A DNA stretch of 64,000 nucleotides from Lachnospiraceae bacterium (GCA_021202635.1 JAJQCQ010000047.1:1-64000), one strand, 5' to 3'; shown: positions 35,695 through 45,003, counted from the first letter of the stretch. Translations and numbers: made by a program. Notes: generated by a model from the letters alone, not told the origin.

Positions 35695-35757
35695 CGTTAC
35701 TGGTCACAACCCGACCACGCACCTGCTGCGTGGTCAGGGTTGAAAACGTAGTGGCAT
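35695..35757. repeat. GTTACTGGTCA-type repeat with GACCACGC hairpin
   Basis: Begins CGTTACTGGTCACAACCC, contains GACCACGC/GCGTGGTC and ends GAAAACGTAGTGGCAT. Nearly identical start, stem and end recur at 43638-43739. Confidence 0.7.
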
Positions 35758-35800
35758 CAAGTATCCGGCCCATCGCGAAGCGATTTTAATTGGCCGGATG

Positions 35801-35864
35801 CCGTTATAGGTCACACCTGTAGAGGTAAAAATAAGGTAGATTTGGTCAGGGTGTGACCTGTAAC
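35801..35864. repeat. Inverted repeat AGGTCACACC / GGTGTGACCT
   Basis: A 15-bp imperfect inverted repeat (GTTATAGGTCACACC with GGTGTGACCTGTAAC) around AAAAATAAGGTAGATTTGG. Related copies are at 15258-15320 and 52614-52673. Confidence 0.7.
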
Positions 35865-36064
35865 CGAGAATCCTGCCAGGCGGGATTCTATTTTAATTTC
35901 CCTTGACGAACAGGGGGAACAGGAAATATAATGATTTTCGGTGGAAAAATGGTAACGGAATGGGAGATCATGTGAGTATAATGAAATTTTAACGGTACAT
36001 CCCTGCCATGAGTTTGGCTGTGGGAGAGAAATCCTGATATTATAAAGAAGAAGGAGTCATTATC

Positions 36065-37363
36065 ATGCCTATCAATGCATTTCGAAAAATATTCGAAAAA
36101 AACACGCAGAATCCGGAAACCCCGGAGGTGGAAAAGCGCCCCTGTAAAAAATGCGGCGCTTCTCTTTCCGCGCAGGAGCTGAAGAAAAATTACTACATCT
36201 GTCCGCAGTGCGGCTATTATTTCCGCGTACCGGCACGCCGCAGGCTTGATATGATCGTTGATGCGGGGACGTATGAAGAATGGGACAGCGAGATGGACAA
36301 GGTCAACCCATTGGACTATCCGGAATATGAGGAAAAGCTGAATGAAGCGCAGGCGAAGACCGCGCTGAACGAGGCGATTGTCACAGGTGTCGGAAGGATC
36401 GATGGACATGCAGCAGTCGTGATGGTCTGCGACTGCCGGTTCCTGATGGGCAGTATGGGATATAATGTAGGCGAAAAGGTAGCCAGAGCATTCGAGCGGG
36501 CGACCGAACGCAGACTGCCGGTGATTATTTACGCAGCATCAGGCGGTGCGCGGATGCAGGAGGGGATCATTTCTCTGATGCAGATGGCAAAGACTTCCGC
36601 AGCAGTGAAAAACCATTCGGATGCCGGACTTTTGTACATCAGTGTGCTGACCGATCCGACGACCGGCGGCGTGACGGCCAGCTTTGCGATGCTGGGCGAT
36701 ATCATCCTTTCGGAGCCAAAGGCTCTGATTGGCTTTGCGGGACCGCGTGTGATCGAGCAGACGATCAGGCAGAAGCTGCCGGAGGGCTTCCAGAGGGCGG
36801 AGTTCCAGCAGAAGCATGGCTTCGTAGACAGCGTTGTGGAGAGAAAGGATCAGAAGGCCATCCTGAGCCATCTGCTTGCTCTGCATGACAGCGACCAGAG
36901 CTGGCAGACCTGGTCAGAGGAGAATAATTTGCATACTTCTTCCAGTGAATCTCTGCCAAAAACTGTGATGCGCCAGATCGAGAGCTGGAAAGATAATACG
37001 CCGAAGAGTCGGCAGGCGCCGTTTTCCGGTATCATGCGTCAGAAGACGCTGAACAAGATCGCAAAGCGGCATACCGATCCGGTAGAGGCGGTTCATCAGG
37101 CGAGAAAGACCGGGCGTTTGGTGGCGAGCGATTATATTGGGATTCTGTTTAAAGACTTTATTGAACTTCACGGAGACCGCTATTTTGGGGGACGATGCAG
37201 CGATCATCGGCGGCATTGCGACTTACTGCGGCGTACCGGTCACGGTCATCGGGCAGGATCGTGGCAAGACTGCCGAGGAGACCGTTGCCCGGAACTTTGG
37301 CATGGCTTCTCCGGATGGCTATCGCAAATCTCTGCGCCTGATGAAGCAGGCAGAGAAGTTTAA
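36065..37363 (+). CDS. accD: Acetyl-CoA carboxylase carboxyltransferase beta part of an accD-accA fusion, frameshifted
   Basis: Residues 1 to about 290 are AccD: zinc ribbon with C27, C30, C46 and C49, then the crotonase-type carboxyltransferase core ([47 protein letters not shown]). It transfers CO2 from carboxybiotin to acetyl-CoA for fatty acid synthesis together with AccA. The frame continues without stop into the AccA N-terminus ([22 protein letters not shown]) and then loses it at a G5 run (37187-37191), running on as unrelated sequence to 37363. One G fewer would join it to the next frame as a single accDA protein. RBS AAGAAGGAG. Confidence 0.85.
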   Translation: MPINAFRKIFEKNTQNPETPEVEKRPCKKCGASLSAQELKKNYYICPQCGYYFRVPARRRLDMIVDAGTYEEWDSEMDKVNPLDYPEYEEKLNEAQAKTALNEAIVTGVGRIDGHAAVVMVCDCRFLMGSMGYNVGEKVARAFERATERRLPVIIYAASGGARMQEGIISLMQMAKTSAAVKNHSDAGLLYISVLTDPTTGGVTASFAMLGDIILSEPKALIGFAGPRVIEQTIRQKLPEGFQRAEFQQKHGFVDSVVERKDQKAILSHLLALHDSDQSWQTWSEENNLHTSSSESLPKTVMRQIESWKDNTPKSRQAPFSGIMRQKTLNKIAKRHTDPVEAVHQARKTGRLVASDYIGILFKDFIELHGDRYFGGRCSDHRRHCDLLRRTGHGHRAGSWQDCRGDRCPELWHGFSGWLSQISAPDEAGREV

Positions 37364-37853
37364 CCGTCCGATTATCTGCTTTGTCGATACGCCTGGTGCC
37401 TACCCCGGCATGGAAGCCGAGGAGCGGGGGCAGGGCGAGGCCATCGCGCGGAACCTGTACGAGATGTCGACCTTAAAGGTGCCGGTGCTTTCCATCATTA
37501 TCGGTCAGGGCGGCAGCGGCGGCGCGTTAGCGCTCGCGGTGGGCAATGAAGTCTGGATGCTGGAAAACGCGACCTATTCCATCCTTTCGCCGGAAGGCTT
37601 TGCTTCCATCATCTGGAAAGACGCGAGCCGCGCGGACGAGGCGGTCAAGCTCATGAAAGTGACTGCGCAGGAGCTCTACGAGCTGGGCGTGATCGAGCGC
37701 ATTATCTGCGAGGACGAGCCTGCCGAGGAAGAGAGCCTGGAGGAGATTGCCAGGATCATCGACAAGCACATGCGGGAATTCTTTCACTCCTGCGCAGACA
37801 AGACGCCGGAGGAGATCATGCAGCAGAGGCAGAAACGGTTCCGGGAGATTTGA
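37137..37853 (+). CDS. accA: Acetyl-CoA carboxylase carboxyltransferase alpha part (3' half of the accDA fusion)
   Basis: From about 37191 this frame reads as Acc[77 protein letters not shown] and [23 protein letters not shown]. The ATG at 37137 lies inside the overlap and its first 18 codons are out of the true frame; there is no ribosome site, so the part is expected to be made only as a fusion with AccD, through read-through, slippage, or if the extra G is a sequencing error. A terminator follows at 37921. Confidence 0.82.
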   Translation: MGFCLKTLLNFTETAILGDDAAIIGGIATYCGVPVTVIGQDRGKTAEETVARNFGMASPDGYRKSLRLMKQAEKFNRPIICFVDTPGAYPGMEAEERGQGEAIARNLYEMSTLKVPVLSIIIGQGGSGGALALAVGNEVWMLENATYSILSPEGFASIIWKDASRADEAVKLMKVTAQELYELGVIERIICEDEPAEEESLEEIARIIDKHMREFFHSCADKTPEEIMQQRQKRFREI

Positions 37854-37920
37854 CAAATGGAATTCCACTAAAATTACACTATTTTTTTCACTATTTTCAT
37901 TAACACGAAGTGAATGCATG

Positions 37921-37946
37921 AAAAAGCAGCCGGAGGGCTGCTTTTT
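37921..37946 (+). terminator. Terminator after accDA
   Basis: AAAAAGCAGCC and GGCTGCTTTTT form a 6-bp G:C-rich stem extended by A:T pairs and followed by Ts. Canonical on both strands. Confidence 0.85.
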
Positions 37947-37975
37947 CTATGCGCATCGGGTATTGATAAGCTAAG

Positions 37976-38128
37976 GATCTGTCGCGAAATTATATGCCCA
38001 TCTTGCACCGGCTAACGCGCGAATCGCAAGCGATAAAATCCTCAGCACAGCCCGCTGCGCCTACGTTTTTATCGCTTGTGCTTCACACATTATCCGGCAC
38101 AATCTGAACATATTATTTTGCGACAGCT
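37976..38128. mobile_element. MITE-like 150-bp hairpin element
   Basis: Ends are GGATCTGTCGCGAAATTATA and the inverse of GGAGCTGTCGCAAAATAATA, with similarity running on for about 35 bp from each end. Inside, GCGATAAAA pairs with TTTTATCGC, so the whole element folds as one long hairpin. TAA flanks both ends, compatible with a 3-bp target duplication. There is no reading frame. The right end abuts the stop codon of the Rpn pseudogene. Probably a non-autonomous transposon; the parental family is not identified. Confidence 0.6.
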
Positions 38129-38129
38129 C

Positions 38130-39135
38130 CTAATTTGAGGTTATGTCTTCATTGAGCTTGCGCTGTAGCTCAGCGACTGTTTGTTCAAGAGTCTGGACTT
38201 TGTCTGTTAGCGAAGCATTTTCGTTTGTTAGCGAAGCATTTTCGTTTGTTAGTGAAGCATTTTCATTTATTAGCGAAGCGTTCTCGCTGGTTAGTGATGT
38301 GTTCTCACTGGTTAACGAAGCAACTTCTGTTTCCAGTTCGTCAATTCGAAAACGATATTTGTCGTTGGGAAGCTCTAAGGCTCCCGGAAGTAAAGGCTTC
38401 ATATCTTCACTGCCTCCCTTCTTCTGATATTGCAGGAGTATTTGTTGGTATAGCTCATTTGTTAACTCCAGGAGCTGGTTGTAATCCTCTAACATAATAT
38501 TTCCAACCTGGAGATTTGCTTTGATGCTACCCAGTATATCAGATTCGATAAAGTTTTTCAATTCCTGTATATCATTTTCTGAAAGAAGGCATACTTTTCC
38601 GTTTGGCAGCAGACGATCCCTCACGCGCACCATCTGAAACGGGATAAAGACGATCATTTTTTTTCCGGTTCAGCTCTTCGAGATTATGCCTGAGGTACAC
38701 GTAATTCTTTACCGTATACGTAAACTCCTGCTGATCTGGCAGAACGATACGGATGGAGCTCGTCTCCGGAACATTTGGTTCATTGCAGAAGTAAATGACC
38801 ACTGGTTCTGGAAACTGGAGCGTGTAATTATCCTCGCGTGTTTCCAGAGCATGGTAAAAGCCATATTCAAATACCCGCATTACAATAGTTTTGTCATGAT
38901 ACATCTGTGCTTCGAGATGGTAATGCCATGTTTTGTTGATAATGATAAAGATATCGGCATATGTGTGACTGAGATCTGTTTTTGTAGATTCGCGATTCGA
39001 ATATTCAACCAGGCTGTCCGGCGGGTGATTGGTGCCGAACAGGCCGTTGATCAGATTCGTAATCGCCATGTCGGAAAATGTAAAAATACGTTTGAAAATT
39101 CGGTCAAAAATCTGGTTGATTTCATCCATAGGCAT
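38130..39135 (-). pseudogene. Rpn-family nuclease gene with frameshift at an A8 run
   Basis: The 5' part (from ATG 39135, with an AAAGGAG site) encodes MPMDEINQIFDRIFKRIFTFSD and the PD-(D/E)XK 'Rpn' core (LSHTYADIFIIINKTWHYHLEAQMYHD is the nuclease motif region). The frame is lost at a run of eight A on the coding strand (38657-38664). With seven A it continues as MIVFIPFQMVRVRDRLLPNGK to a C-terminal coiled coil of tandem SLTNENA heptads and stops at 38130. The A8 run may be a mutation, a slippage site or a sequencing error. A MITE-like element lies at the 3' end. Confidence 0.75.
38205..38330 (-). repeat. 21-bp coding repeats (SLTNENA heptads)
   Basis: Six or so tandem 21-bp units encode seven-residue repeats in the tail of the Rpn protein, predicting a coiled coil and prone to copy-number change. 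Confidence 0.75.
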
Positions 39136-39272
39136 ATTGACTCCTTTTCTTAAAATTGAACTGCGCAATAGGAAAGAATGGGATGATCATAACATATGAA
39201 TGATAGAAAGTCAAATAGTAATTTAATAATATAAAAAATGATTTATTAAAATAAAAAGAAGCATACAATAAG

Positions 39273-39545
39273 ATGCTTGATAAAAAACAATCTATTACAC
39301 CAAAGATAAACTATGGAAGTCATGTTATTTATGTCAACGCCGAAGTCGATGATGGTTCTGAAATGGCGGAGATGATGAAATACTTTAAAACAGCAGACCC
39401 GGACGATATGAGCCAGGGTGCATTGTCAAAGCGGATACAGTTTTTAAAACGGGAGGACATAAAATCATGCGTGAAGCAGCTGAACAACTGATAAACTGGG
39501 GAATGGAACAAGGAATAGAACGTGGCGTAGCACAGGGAGATGTAA
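39273..39545 (+). pseudogene. Rpn-family C-terminal fragment, copy 1
   Basis: The frame 39273-39491 (PKINYGSHVIYVNAEVDDGSEMAEMMKYFKTADPDDMSQGAL, then RIQFLKRED) is the last part of the nuclease domain of Rpn-type proteins. A second frame from ATG 39467 (EAAEQLINWGMEQGIERGVAQGD) is the usual helical tail, so the gene is split by a frame change at GAGGACATAAAAT. The part from 39377 on is repeated at 40180-40365, on the other side of the toxin-antitoxin genes. Confidence 0.65.
39377..39540. repeat. Direct repeat left of the toxin-antitoxin pair
   Basis: About 160 bp, starting GATGAAATACTTTAAAAC, closely similar to 40179-40365. The right copy has an extra unit in its GGAATAGAACAGG stretch. Confidence 0.8.
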
Positions 39546-39613
39546 GCAGTGCATTGACTTTTTCGTGCAAATGACATATATTGTAAATGAAATGTAGGAA
39601 AGGAGATGTTTTT

Positions 39614-39892
39614 ATGGCTGCAAATACAACTAACATTAGCATTCGCATGGATGCGGATCTTAAGGCACAGGCGGAAACATTGTTTAATGAGCTTGGGATG
39701 AACCTGACAACAGCGTTCAATATTTTCGTACGCCAATCGCTTCGGGAAGGCGGGATTCCATTTAAAATCTCTTTGAACCAGCCGAATCAGGAAACGATCG
39801 CGGCAATGCTGGAAGCAGAAAGGATTTCAAGGGATCCTTCTGTAAAAGGATATACAGATTTGGATGAATTGTTTGAGGATTTGAAAAAATGA
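39614..39892 (+). CDS. RelB/DinJ-family antitoxin
   Basis: A 92-residue protein. Start ATG 39614 follows AAAGGAG. The N-terminus (TNISIRMDADLKAQAETLFNELGMNLTTAFNIFVRQSLREGGIPF) is the ribbon-helix-helix DNA-binding domain of DinJ-type antitoxins; the C-terminal tail should wrap the toxin. Antitoxins of this type neutralise YafQ and repress their own promoter. Its stop overlaps the toxin start (ATGA). The pair lies between two direct repeats of an Rpn gene fragment. Confidence 0.92.
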   Translation: MAANTTNISIRMDADLKAQAETLFNELGMNLTTAFNIFVRQSLREGGIPFKISLNQPNQETIAAMLEAERISRDPSVKGYTDLDELFEDLKK

Positions 39893-40182
39893 GAAAGACA
39901 AAGCTGATAGTGAAACCGACATCGCAGTTTAAAAAGGATTATAAACTGTCAATTCGTCATGGCCTGAATATAGAACTTCTGGATGAGGTTGTGGCAATGC
40001 TTTCCCTGGGTCAAATACTTCCGGAAAAATATAAAGACCATTCATTGAGTGGAAACTGGGTCGGGCATAGAGAATGTCATATACTCCCAGATTGGCTTCT
40101 CATTTATCGCATAGAAGAAGATGTACTGGTGCTTACTTTATCCCGTACTGGAACACATAGTGATTTGTTTGGAAGAAGATGA
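39889..40182 (+). CDS. YafQ-family mRNA interferase toxin
   Basis: A 97-residue RelE-fold toxin that in known cases cuts mRNA on the ribosome. Residues expected at the active site are present: DHSLSGNW, GHRECHILPDWLLIYR (His and Asp) and TGTHSDLF (His). Translation is coupled to the antitoxin by a 4-nt overlap. The TGA stop coincides with the start of the right-hand direct repeat (GATGAAATACTT), so the cassette edge is exactly at the gene end. Confidence 0.92.
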   Translation: MRKTKLIVKPTSQFKKDYKLSIRHGLNIELLDEVVAMLSLGQILPEKYKDHSLSGNWVGHRECHILPDWLLIYRIEEDVLVLTLSRTGTHSDLFGRR

Positions 40183-40483
40183 AATACTTTAAAACTGCAG
40201 CCCCGGACGATATGAGTCAGGGTGCATTTTCAGAGCGAATACGGTTTTTAAAACGGGAGGACATAAAATAATGTGTGAAGCAGCAGAACAATTGATAAAC
40301 TGGGGCATAGAACAAGGAATAGAACAGGGAATAGAGCGTGGCGTGGCACAGGGAGATGCAGGCAGAGCCAGGAAGGCAGCAAAAAATATGCGTAAAAAGG
40401 GTTCGGAGCTTTCGTATATTGCTGAGGTGCTTGACAGCAGTATTGAGCAGGTGGAAGAATGGCTGGCAGAGGATGAATCATAA
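40183..40483 (+). pseudogene. Rpn-family C-terminal fragment, copy 2
   Basis: Frame 1 reads MKYFKTAAPDDMSQGAFSERIRFLKREDIK and stops; from ATG 40271 a second frame reads EAAEQLINWGIEQGIEQGIERGVAQGDAGRARKAAKNMRKKGSELSYIAEVLDSSIEQVEEWLAEDES, the complete helical tail of Rpn proteins. The frame change is at the same place as in copy 1, so the lesion came before the duplication. The tail (70 residues) could still be translated alone from 40271 (GGGAGG upstream). Confidence 0.65.
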
Positions 40484-40543
40484 TCTGCTGAGATGAGCGG
40501 AGAATTTCGGTTGTTGCTTAAAAGTATTACAGTGGAAATAAAA

Positions 40544-40571
40544 GAGCAGGAGCGGCATGCCGCTCCTGCTC
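40544..40571. terminator. 28-bp perfect palindrome, terminator between convergent genes
   Basis: A GAGCAGGAGCGG stem pairs with its exact inverse through a CATG centre. On the minus strand it is followed by TCTTTTATTT and ends the GH43 gene. Confidence 0.85.
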
Positions 40572-40604
40572 AATTCATTCAGTTACAGTTTTCCCCGAGA
40601 ATAT

Positions 40605-43469
40605 TTATTCTTCGGCATACAGCGTCAGTACCTCTGTGGCTGTCAGAACGCCATTGTATATTCTTACGTCATCGAACAAAACATTTCTGCAGTCTTCATC
40701 GCCCCAGATGTAACCGCAGCCGATGTAGACGTCTGTGGTATTGCATAAGCCGGTAGGCGCTTTTTTGAAGCTGTCGCTTAAGTCTTTTTCTTCCTCGCCC
40801 ACAAGCTCGCCGTTCAGATAAACCCGGATGCCGTAGGTGTCGGCTGTGTAGACCACGTGCTGCCAGGTTCCGCGTTCCCCGCTGGTGGAGAGAAGCGACT
40901 CGGTCACATCGCTGTAAGCGCCGTTTGCATTGATGCGGGCGATCAGATTTGCACCGATACGGGTCAGCGGGTAGGTGCCGTCCGCGTCTGCTTCAAACAG
41001 AGCGCTGTGCTCGAACGTGTCGTCGCTGATATTCACCCACATGGATACGGAAAAGCCGGTGGTTGTGATCTCTCCGAGCGTGTCAGATGGCAGGCTCAGG
41101 TAGCTGACGCCGGTTGCGCCTTCTTCATTTGTCACTTGCAGGACACTGCCTCGTGTCTCATCTGTGATGATTGCGGCCTCACCCACCAGTTCCGCGCTTT
41201 CTTCCAGTGTTGAACCGGAAATAGGAGCGACGGCGCTGTCGTTTACAGAGCCTTCTTCAAAGTCGTATCCGACGATCAGAGAGGAAGCACTGCTGACTAC
41301 GACGGTATAGTCTTCGGTTACGGAGACATCTTCATAGGTGATTTCCACGGTCAGCGTTACCTTTACCAGTTTTTCCTGCGGTGTGACTTCGCCGCTGTCA
41401 CTGATGATCTCCGGTTTGGCACTAGTCCAGGTGACAGATGCGCCAAGTACCTCTGTCGGGAGGTCAATGGACTCGCTGGTAGAGGTTGGAAGCAGTTGTG
41501 AAAGCGTGACGGAGGCGATGCCCGCTACCAGCTCCGGGTCTTCCATATCAGCCATGCTGCCCCAGATGCAGGAATTGTCAGAGCCAATTGCTGTAAAGGT
41601 CATGACTGCGTCCTCTTCCGTGTTTTCTTTGTACTGACGGAAGAAATACCCCTTATAGACGGTTCCGTCGTCGGCTTCAAAGGTAACATAGTCATAGCCA
41701 TTTCCGGAGTCCGTCTTCGTCCAGGTGCCGGTAAAGGCACCGTCCATGGTTCCGTCCTCATAGAGGGTCAGAAGCTCCGTGTCGATCATGCTACCATCGG
41801 TGGTGGTTCCGTGGTTGACGAATTCATAGGAACCGATTACTTCGGAATCCTCATAATTTTCCGGTGTCTCGCCGATATATTCGTAAACAGCGGTGACCGG
41901 CCAGAGGTCTTCATTCAGAAATTGCTGGTGGACACGTACCTCGTGCGCTTCCAGCTGCGGTGTCACATCGAACCGCTGGTGATAGACCAGATAGCGGGAG
42001 CCGTCGTCGTCGATCAGCATGGAATTGTGCCCGGCGGCACGCTTGCCAATCTGGTTGTAGAAGCTGTAATTGCCGATCAGCTTGATGCCGTAGTCATCGT
42101 TGCTCTCGCCATTGTCCGCTGCATTGTTGCCTTCTGCATCCACATAGGGACCAGTTACATTTTCAGAGCGGAAAAGACGCATGTTATAGCCACCCTCTGC
42201 CGTAAGGCTGCCGTAGGTCTCGTACAGGTAATAGTAGCCGGTTTCTTCGTCATACTGGATATATGGGCCTTCACCGGACTCGTGATTGCCGCCCGCAAGG
42301 TGAATGCCGAAGTAACGGTCTACATAGTTTCCGGAAACCTCATCCACAGAGTCTGTGCCGGGATAGATCGCTTCGCCGGTTGTCGGGTCAAGCTCCAGAA
42401 GGAAAATGCCGCCAGACCAGGAGCCGTAGGTCATATAAAATTTCTCTCCGCTTGCGTCGAAGAAAACGGTGGGGTCGATTGCGTTCGGCGCGTACAGATG
42501 ATTCCAGGAACCGTCGTCATTAAACCAGTTTTCGCTGATCTCATTGATGCCGCCATTTTCACTTCCAAGCGCGATAAGCTCTGTCAGATTCAGATAGTCA
42601 TTGTCCCAGGAGGTATCACGGGTGCTGTTGCCGTCTGTCTCACCAGTGGTCGTAAAACCGGAATAGATGATGGTATCGCCGTATGTATAGGTGCCGTCGA
42701 CGTCCTTAGACACCAGATAGCAGATACAGGAGCGCCGCCAGGTAGAAGAGGTACAGCAGTAGAGCATCCAGGCTCCTACATCGCCGTCTTCCCATTCATA
42801 ATACGGGTTCCAGATCGCGTCCGGCGCCCAGATGGCGTAGCTTCCGACACAGTCGCCGTCATTATAGCCCGCCCATTCAAAAGGCTCCGCGAAAGTCTCC
42901 TGCAGATTTCCGTAAAACGGAGAGGAAGTGGTGGTTGCGTAGTCTGTATTGAGCTGGGTCCAGGTGATCAGGTCAGAAGAAACTGCTGAGGCCGTGTGGG
43001 AGCCAATGATATAATAAAGTCCATCATCACCCTTGAAAATAGAGGGGTCATGTACGGATACATGAGTGGCCGTTGCGGTTTCCTGATCGGAGGATTCTGT
43101 CTCGGATTCTTCTTCTGCTTCTGTTCCGGACTCGGACTCAGCCGCTGTTTCATCTTCAATGATCCCGTCTGAGGTTTCGTCTTCACTGGCTTTTTCTGTT
43201 TCGTCTTCCGGGTCATCCGTTTCTGAATCATCGCTCTCCGATTCGGTTTCTGCTGTACCGGTTTCTTCTGTTGTGAATTCTGTGTCTGATTCTGACTCGG
43301 TTTCTGATTCCGACTCAGTTTCTGATTCAGTCTCTGTTTCTGCCTCTGCAGAAATACCTGCGGGGGTGTCGGCTTCCGCAGCGATTGTCACCGGAGAAAG
43401 AGAACCAAGCACCAGACCTGCACTCAGCGAGCAGACCAGCAAGTGTCTGAGTAACTTCTTTTTCTTCAT
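40605..43469 (-). CDS. Secreted GH43 arabinan-degrading enzyme with LamG domain
   Basis: A 954-residue secreted protein. Signal peptide about 1-31 (ends TIAAEA), then an ETE/SE-rich linker to about residue 130. The GH43 five-bladed propeller follows (about 135-500): general base Asp in SVHDPSIF, middle Asp in YAIWAPDAIW, acid Glu in GEGPYIQYD. A C-terminal GH43-associated lipocalin-like domain (GSYEFVNHGTT ... GTWTKTD), a bacterial Ig-like domain (about 655-735) and a LamG/concanavalin-like domain (about 740-950) follow. The blade motifs resemble extracellular endo-arabinanases. No sorting signal or S-layer domain is seen, so it may be released. RBS AAAGGAAGG. It would feed arabino-oligosaccharides to the transporter at 47334. 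Confidence 0.88.
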   Translation of the reverse strand: MKKKKLLRHLLVCSLSAGLVLGSLSPVTIAAEADTPAGISAEAETETESETESESETESESDTEFTTEETGTAETESESDDSETDDPEDETEKASEDETSDGIIEDETAAESESGTEAEEESETESSDQETATATHVSVHDPSIFKGDDGLYYIIGSHTASAVSSDLITWTQLNTDYATTTSSPFYGNLQETFAEPFEWAGYNDGDCVGSYAIWAPDAIWNPYYEWEDGDVGAWMLYCCTSSTWRRSCICYLVSKDVDGTYTYGDTIIYSGFTTTGETDGNSTRDTSWDNDYLNLTELIALGSENGGINEISENWFNDDGSWNHLYAPNAIDPTVFFDASGEKFYMTYGSWSGGIFLLELDPTTGEAIYPGTDSVDEVSGNYVDRYFGIHLAGGNHESGEGPYIQYDEETGYYYLYETYGSLTAEGGYNMRLFRSENVTGPYVDAEGNNAADNGESNDDYGIKLIGNYSFYNQIGKRAAGHNSMLIDDDGSRYLVYHQRFDVTPQLEAHEVRVHQQFLNEDLWPVTAVYEYIGETPENYEDSEVIGSYEFVNHGTTTDGSMIDTELLTLYEDGTMDGAFTGTWTKTDSGNGYDYVTFEADDGTVYKGYFFRQYKENTEEDAVMTFTAIGSDNSCIWGSMADMEDPELVAGIASVTLSQLLPTSTSESIDLPTEVLGASVTWTSAKPEIISDSGEVTPQEKLVKVTLTVEITYEDVSVTEDYTVVVSSASSLIVGYDFEEGSVNDSAVAPISGSTLEESAELVGEAAIITDETRGSVLQVTNEEGATGVSYLSLPSDTLGEITTTGFSVSMWVNISDDTFEHSALFEADADGTYPLTRIGANLIARINANGAYSDVTESLLSTSGERGTWQHVVYTADTYGIRVYLNGELVGEEEKDLSDSFKKAPTGLCNTTDVYIGCGYIWGDEDCRNVLFDDVRIYNGVLTATEVLTLYAEE

Positions 43470-43637
43470 AGTGTTACCTTCCTTTTAAATAGTGATAGGA
43501 TTGATCAGTTCACAATTGCGACCGGCATTTGTGAAAATCCAATAGTATGTCGGACTTTACAGGATAGTGCAATTTTATTACGATTTCTTCTGAGTTGCAA
43601 GAGATGATTGTGGAAATTTCTGTAATCTGGATATTTT

Positions 43638-43739
43638 CGTTACTGGTCATAACCCGACCACGCACCTGCTGCGTGGTCAAGGCTTACCCCACACGAAGTG
43701 TGGGGTGCCACCCGGCGAAGGGTGAAAACGTAGTGGCAT
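43638..43739. repeat. GTTACTGGTCA-type repeat with two hairpins
   Basis: Begins CGTTACTGGTCATAACCC, has GACCACGC/GCGTGGTC, then an extra CCCCACAC/GTGTGGGG hairpin and ends GAAAACGTAGTGGCAT. Same start and end as 35695-35757, with the second hairpin as an insertion. Confidence 0.7.
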
Positions 43740-43798
43740 ATTTTCTGAAAAATCGTGGTGGAAAAGGACATGATATTTGACTTAAAAAACAGGGGCGA

Positions 43799-44719
43799 TT
43801 ATCCCGCCACGTAATTCACACGTACTCGTATATCCTGGTTATAATTTCCAAATTCCCGCCCAAACAGGGTAATACCACCAACGTTTGCGGCGGGTTCCTG
43901 TGTCTGGAAGCGGAATGTCATGTCATCCTGCGGTGTAATCGCAAGCTTTCCGGTTGTGACATCAGAGAGCTTCATGCCATCAATAAAAGTACCTTTTCGA
44001 TTAACTACGAGCATCTTTAACGTACCGTACTGGTTCCAGTTTGGAAACCACCAGGAAGGCGTAAACATACCGCGCACGTCGCCGTAGTCGCCCGGACTGG
44101 TCCAGGTGCCCAGTTTCACACGGTTTAAGAGAAAGGAGATATCGGAAGGCCAGTCACTGTTGACGCCAGGGGCTTCGCTGCCGATTTCAAAGGAAATGAC
44201 AAGCTGTTCCAGCCTGGTGCCTGGAGGCAGCATATTTGGAATGCGGTAATCAATATAACCTTTGCCAAACCAGAGAATCTGCGCGTTTACGTGATTTGGA
44301 TGCGCGAAAAAGCGGGGATCGTCCACTTCTCCGACTAGATTTTTGGACGTGGAGAGTCCACAGGTCGGAAAAACAGAGTAATTAAAATAATGCCCGATCG
44401 GGATGCTGATCGAGTAGCTGTTTGAGGAGGAATCTGCTTCGTCAGGCAGAATATCAATCAGAATCTTATCTACATTCACGCGGCAGACCTTTTGATTGCC
44501 GTGACCGGAATGTTCCCCCATGATGGAAACGATCCCGCTCTCTTCAAGCTTTTTTACGTGGCTGGTCAGCGCACCGTTGGTGATACCCAGATGCGAAGCC
44601 AGCTCATTCATATTCATTTCCTTGTTTTCCAGAAGCAGCTGGATCAGCTTAATTCGGATTTCGGAACCGAGTGCTTTAAAGACGGGCAATCCATCATCAA
44701 GGTTTTCAATATGTATCAA
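43799..44719 (-). CDS. ArsR-type regulator with large C-terminal domain, paralogue 1
   Basis: About 306 residues from a TTG at 44719, chosen because AAGAAGG lies 8 nt upstream and the length then matches the paralogue at 46034; an ATG at 44782 is the alternative. Residues 8-90 are a winged helix of ArsR type (FKALGSEIRIKLIQLLLENKEMNMNELASHLGITNGALTSHVKKLEESGIV). The remaining 200 residues are beta-rich with conserved blocks shared with the paralogue: PTCGLST, DDPRFFAHP, ILWFGKGYIDY, SFEIGSEAPG, DWPSDI, WTSPGDYGD, LFGREFGNYNQDIRV. No known domain is recognised there. It may sense arabinose-type sugars. It is divergent from the intracellular GH43 gene. Confidence 0.8.
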   Translation of the reverse strand: MIHIENLDDGLPVFKALGSEIRIKLIQLLLENKEMNMNELASHLGITNGALTSHVKKLEESGIVSIMGEHSGHGNQKVCRVNVDKILIDILPDEADSSSNSYSISIPIGHYFNYSVFPTCGLSTSKNLVGEVDDPRFFAHPNHVNAQILWFGKGYIDYRIPNMLPPGTRLEQLVISFEIGSEAPGVNSDWPSDISFLLNRVKLGTWTSPGDYGDVRGMFTPSWWFPNWNQYGTLKMLVVNRKGTFIDGMKLSDVTTGKLAITPQDDMTFRFQTQEPAANVGGITLFGREFGNYNQDIRVRVNYVAG

Positions 44720-44942
44720 GGAAAACGCCTTCTTTCTTTTGGTGAGTAATACAGGGCTCCAGACGGATATTACAGTAAACAATAGAATCGTACGTCATTT
44801 TTTGGAATAGGTGGATATGAACGCACAAAAAACAGCTGTCTGGTTCATCTTTGTATGTAAACTGACAAATATTTGCGGACAAAAAAGCATACTTTGTGCT
44901 ATTATACCTAATTACGGAAAAAGTTGCAATCAAATTTTTTCC

Positions 44943-44970
44943 TTGCAAACCGGCCGAAAAACAATATAAT
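44943..44970 (+). promoter_or_regulatory. Promoter of the intracellular GH43 gene
   Basis: TTGCAA (44943-44948), 16-bp spacer, TATAAT (44965-44970). It lies about 35 nt before the start codon and 220 nt from the divergent regulator start. Confidence 0.65.
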
Positions 44971-45003
44971 AAAGCTTTGAACAGGAAATCTTCTGGAGGT
45001 AGA

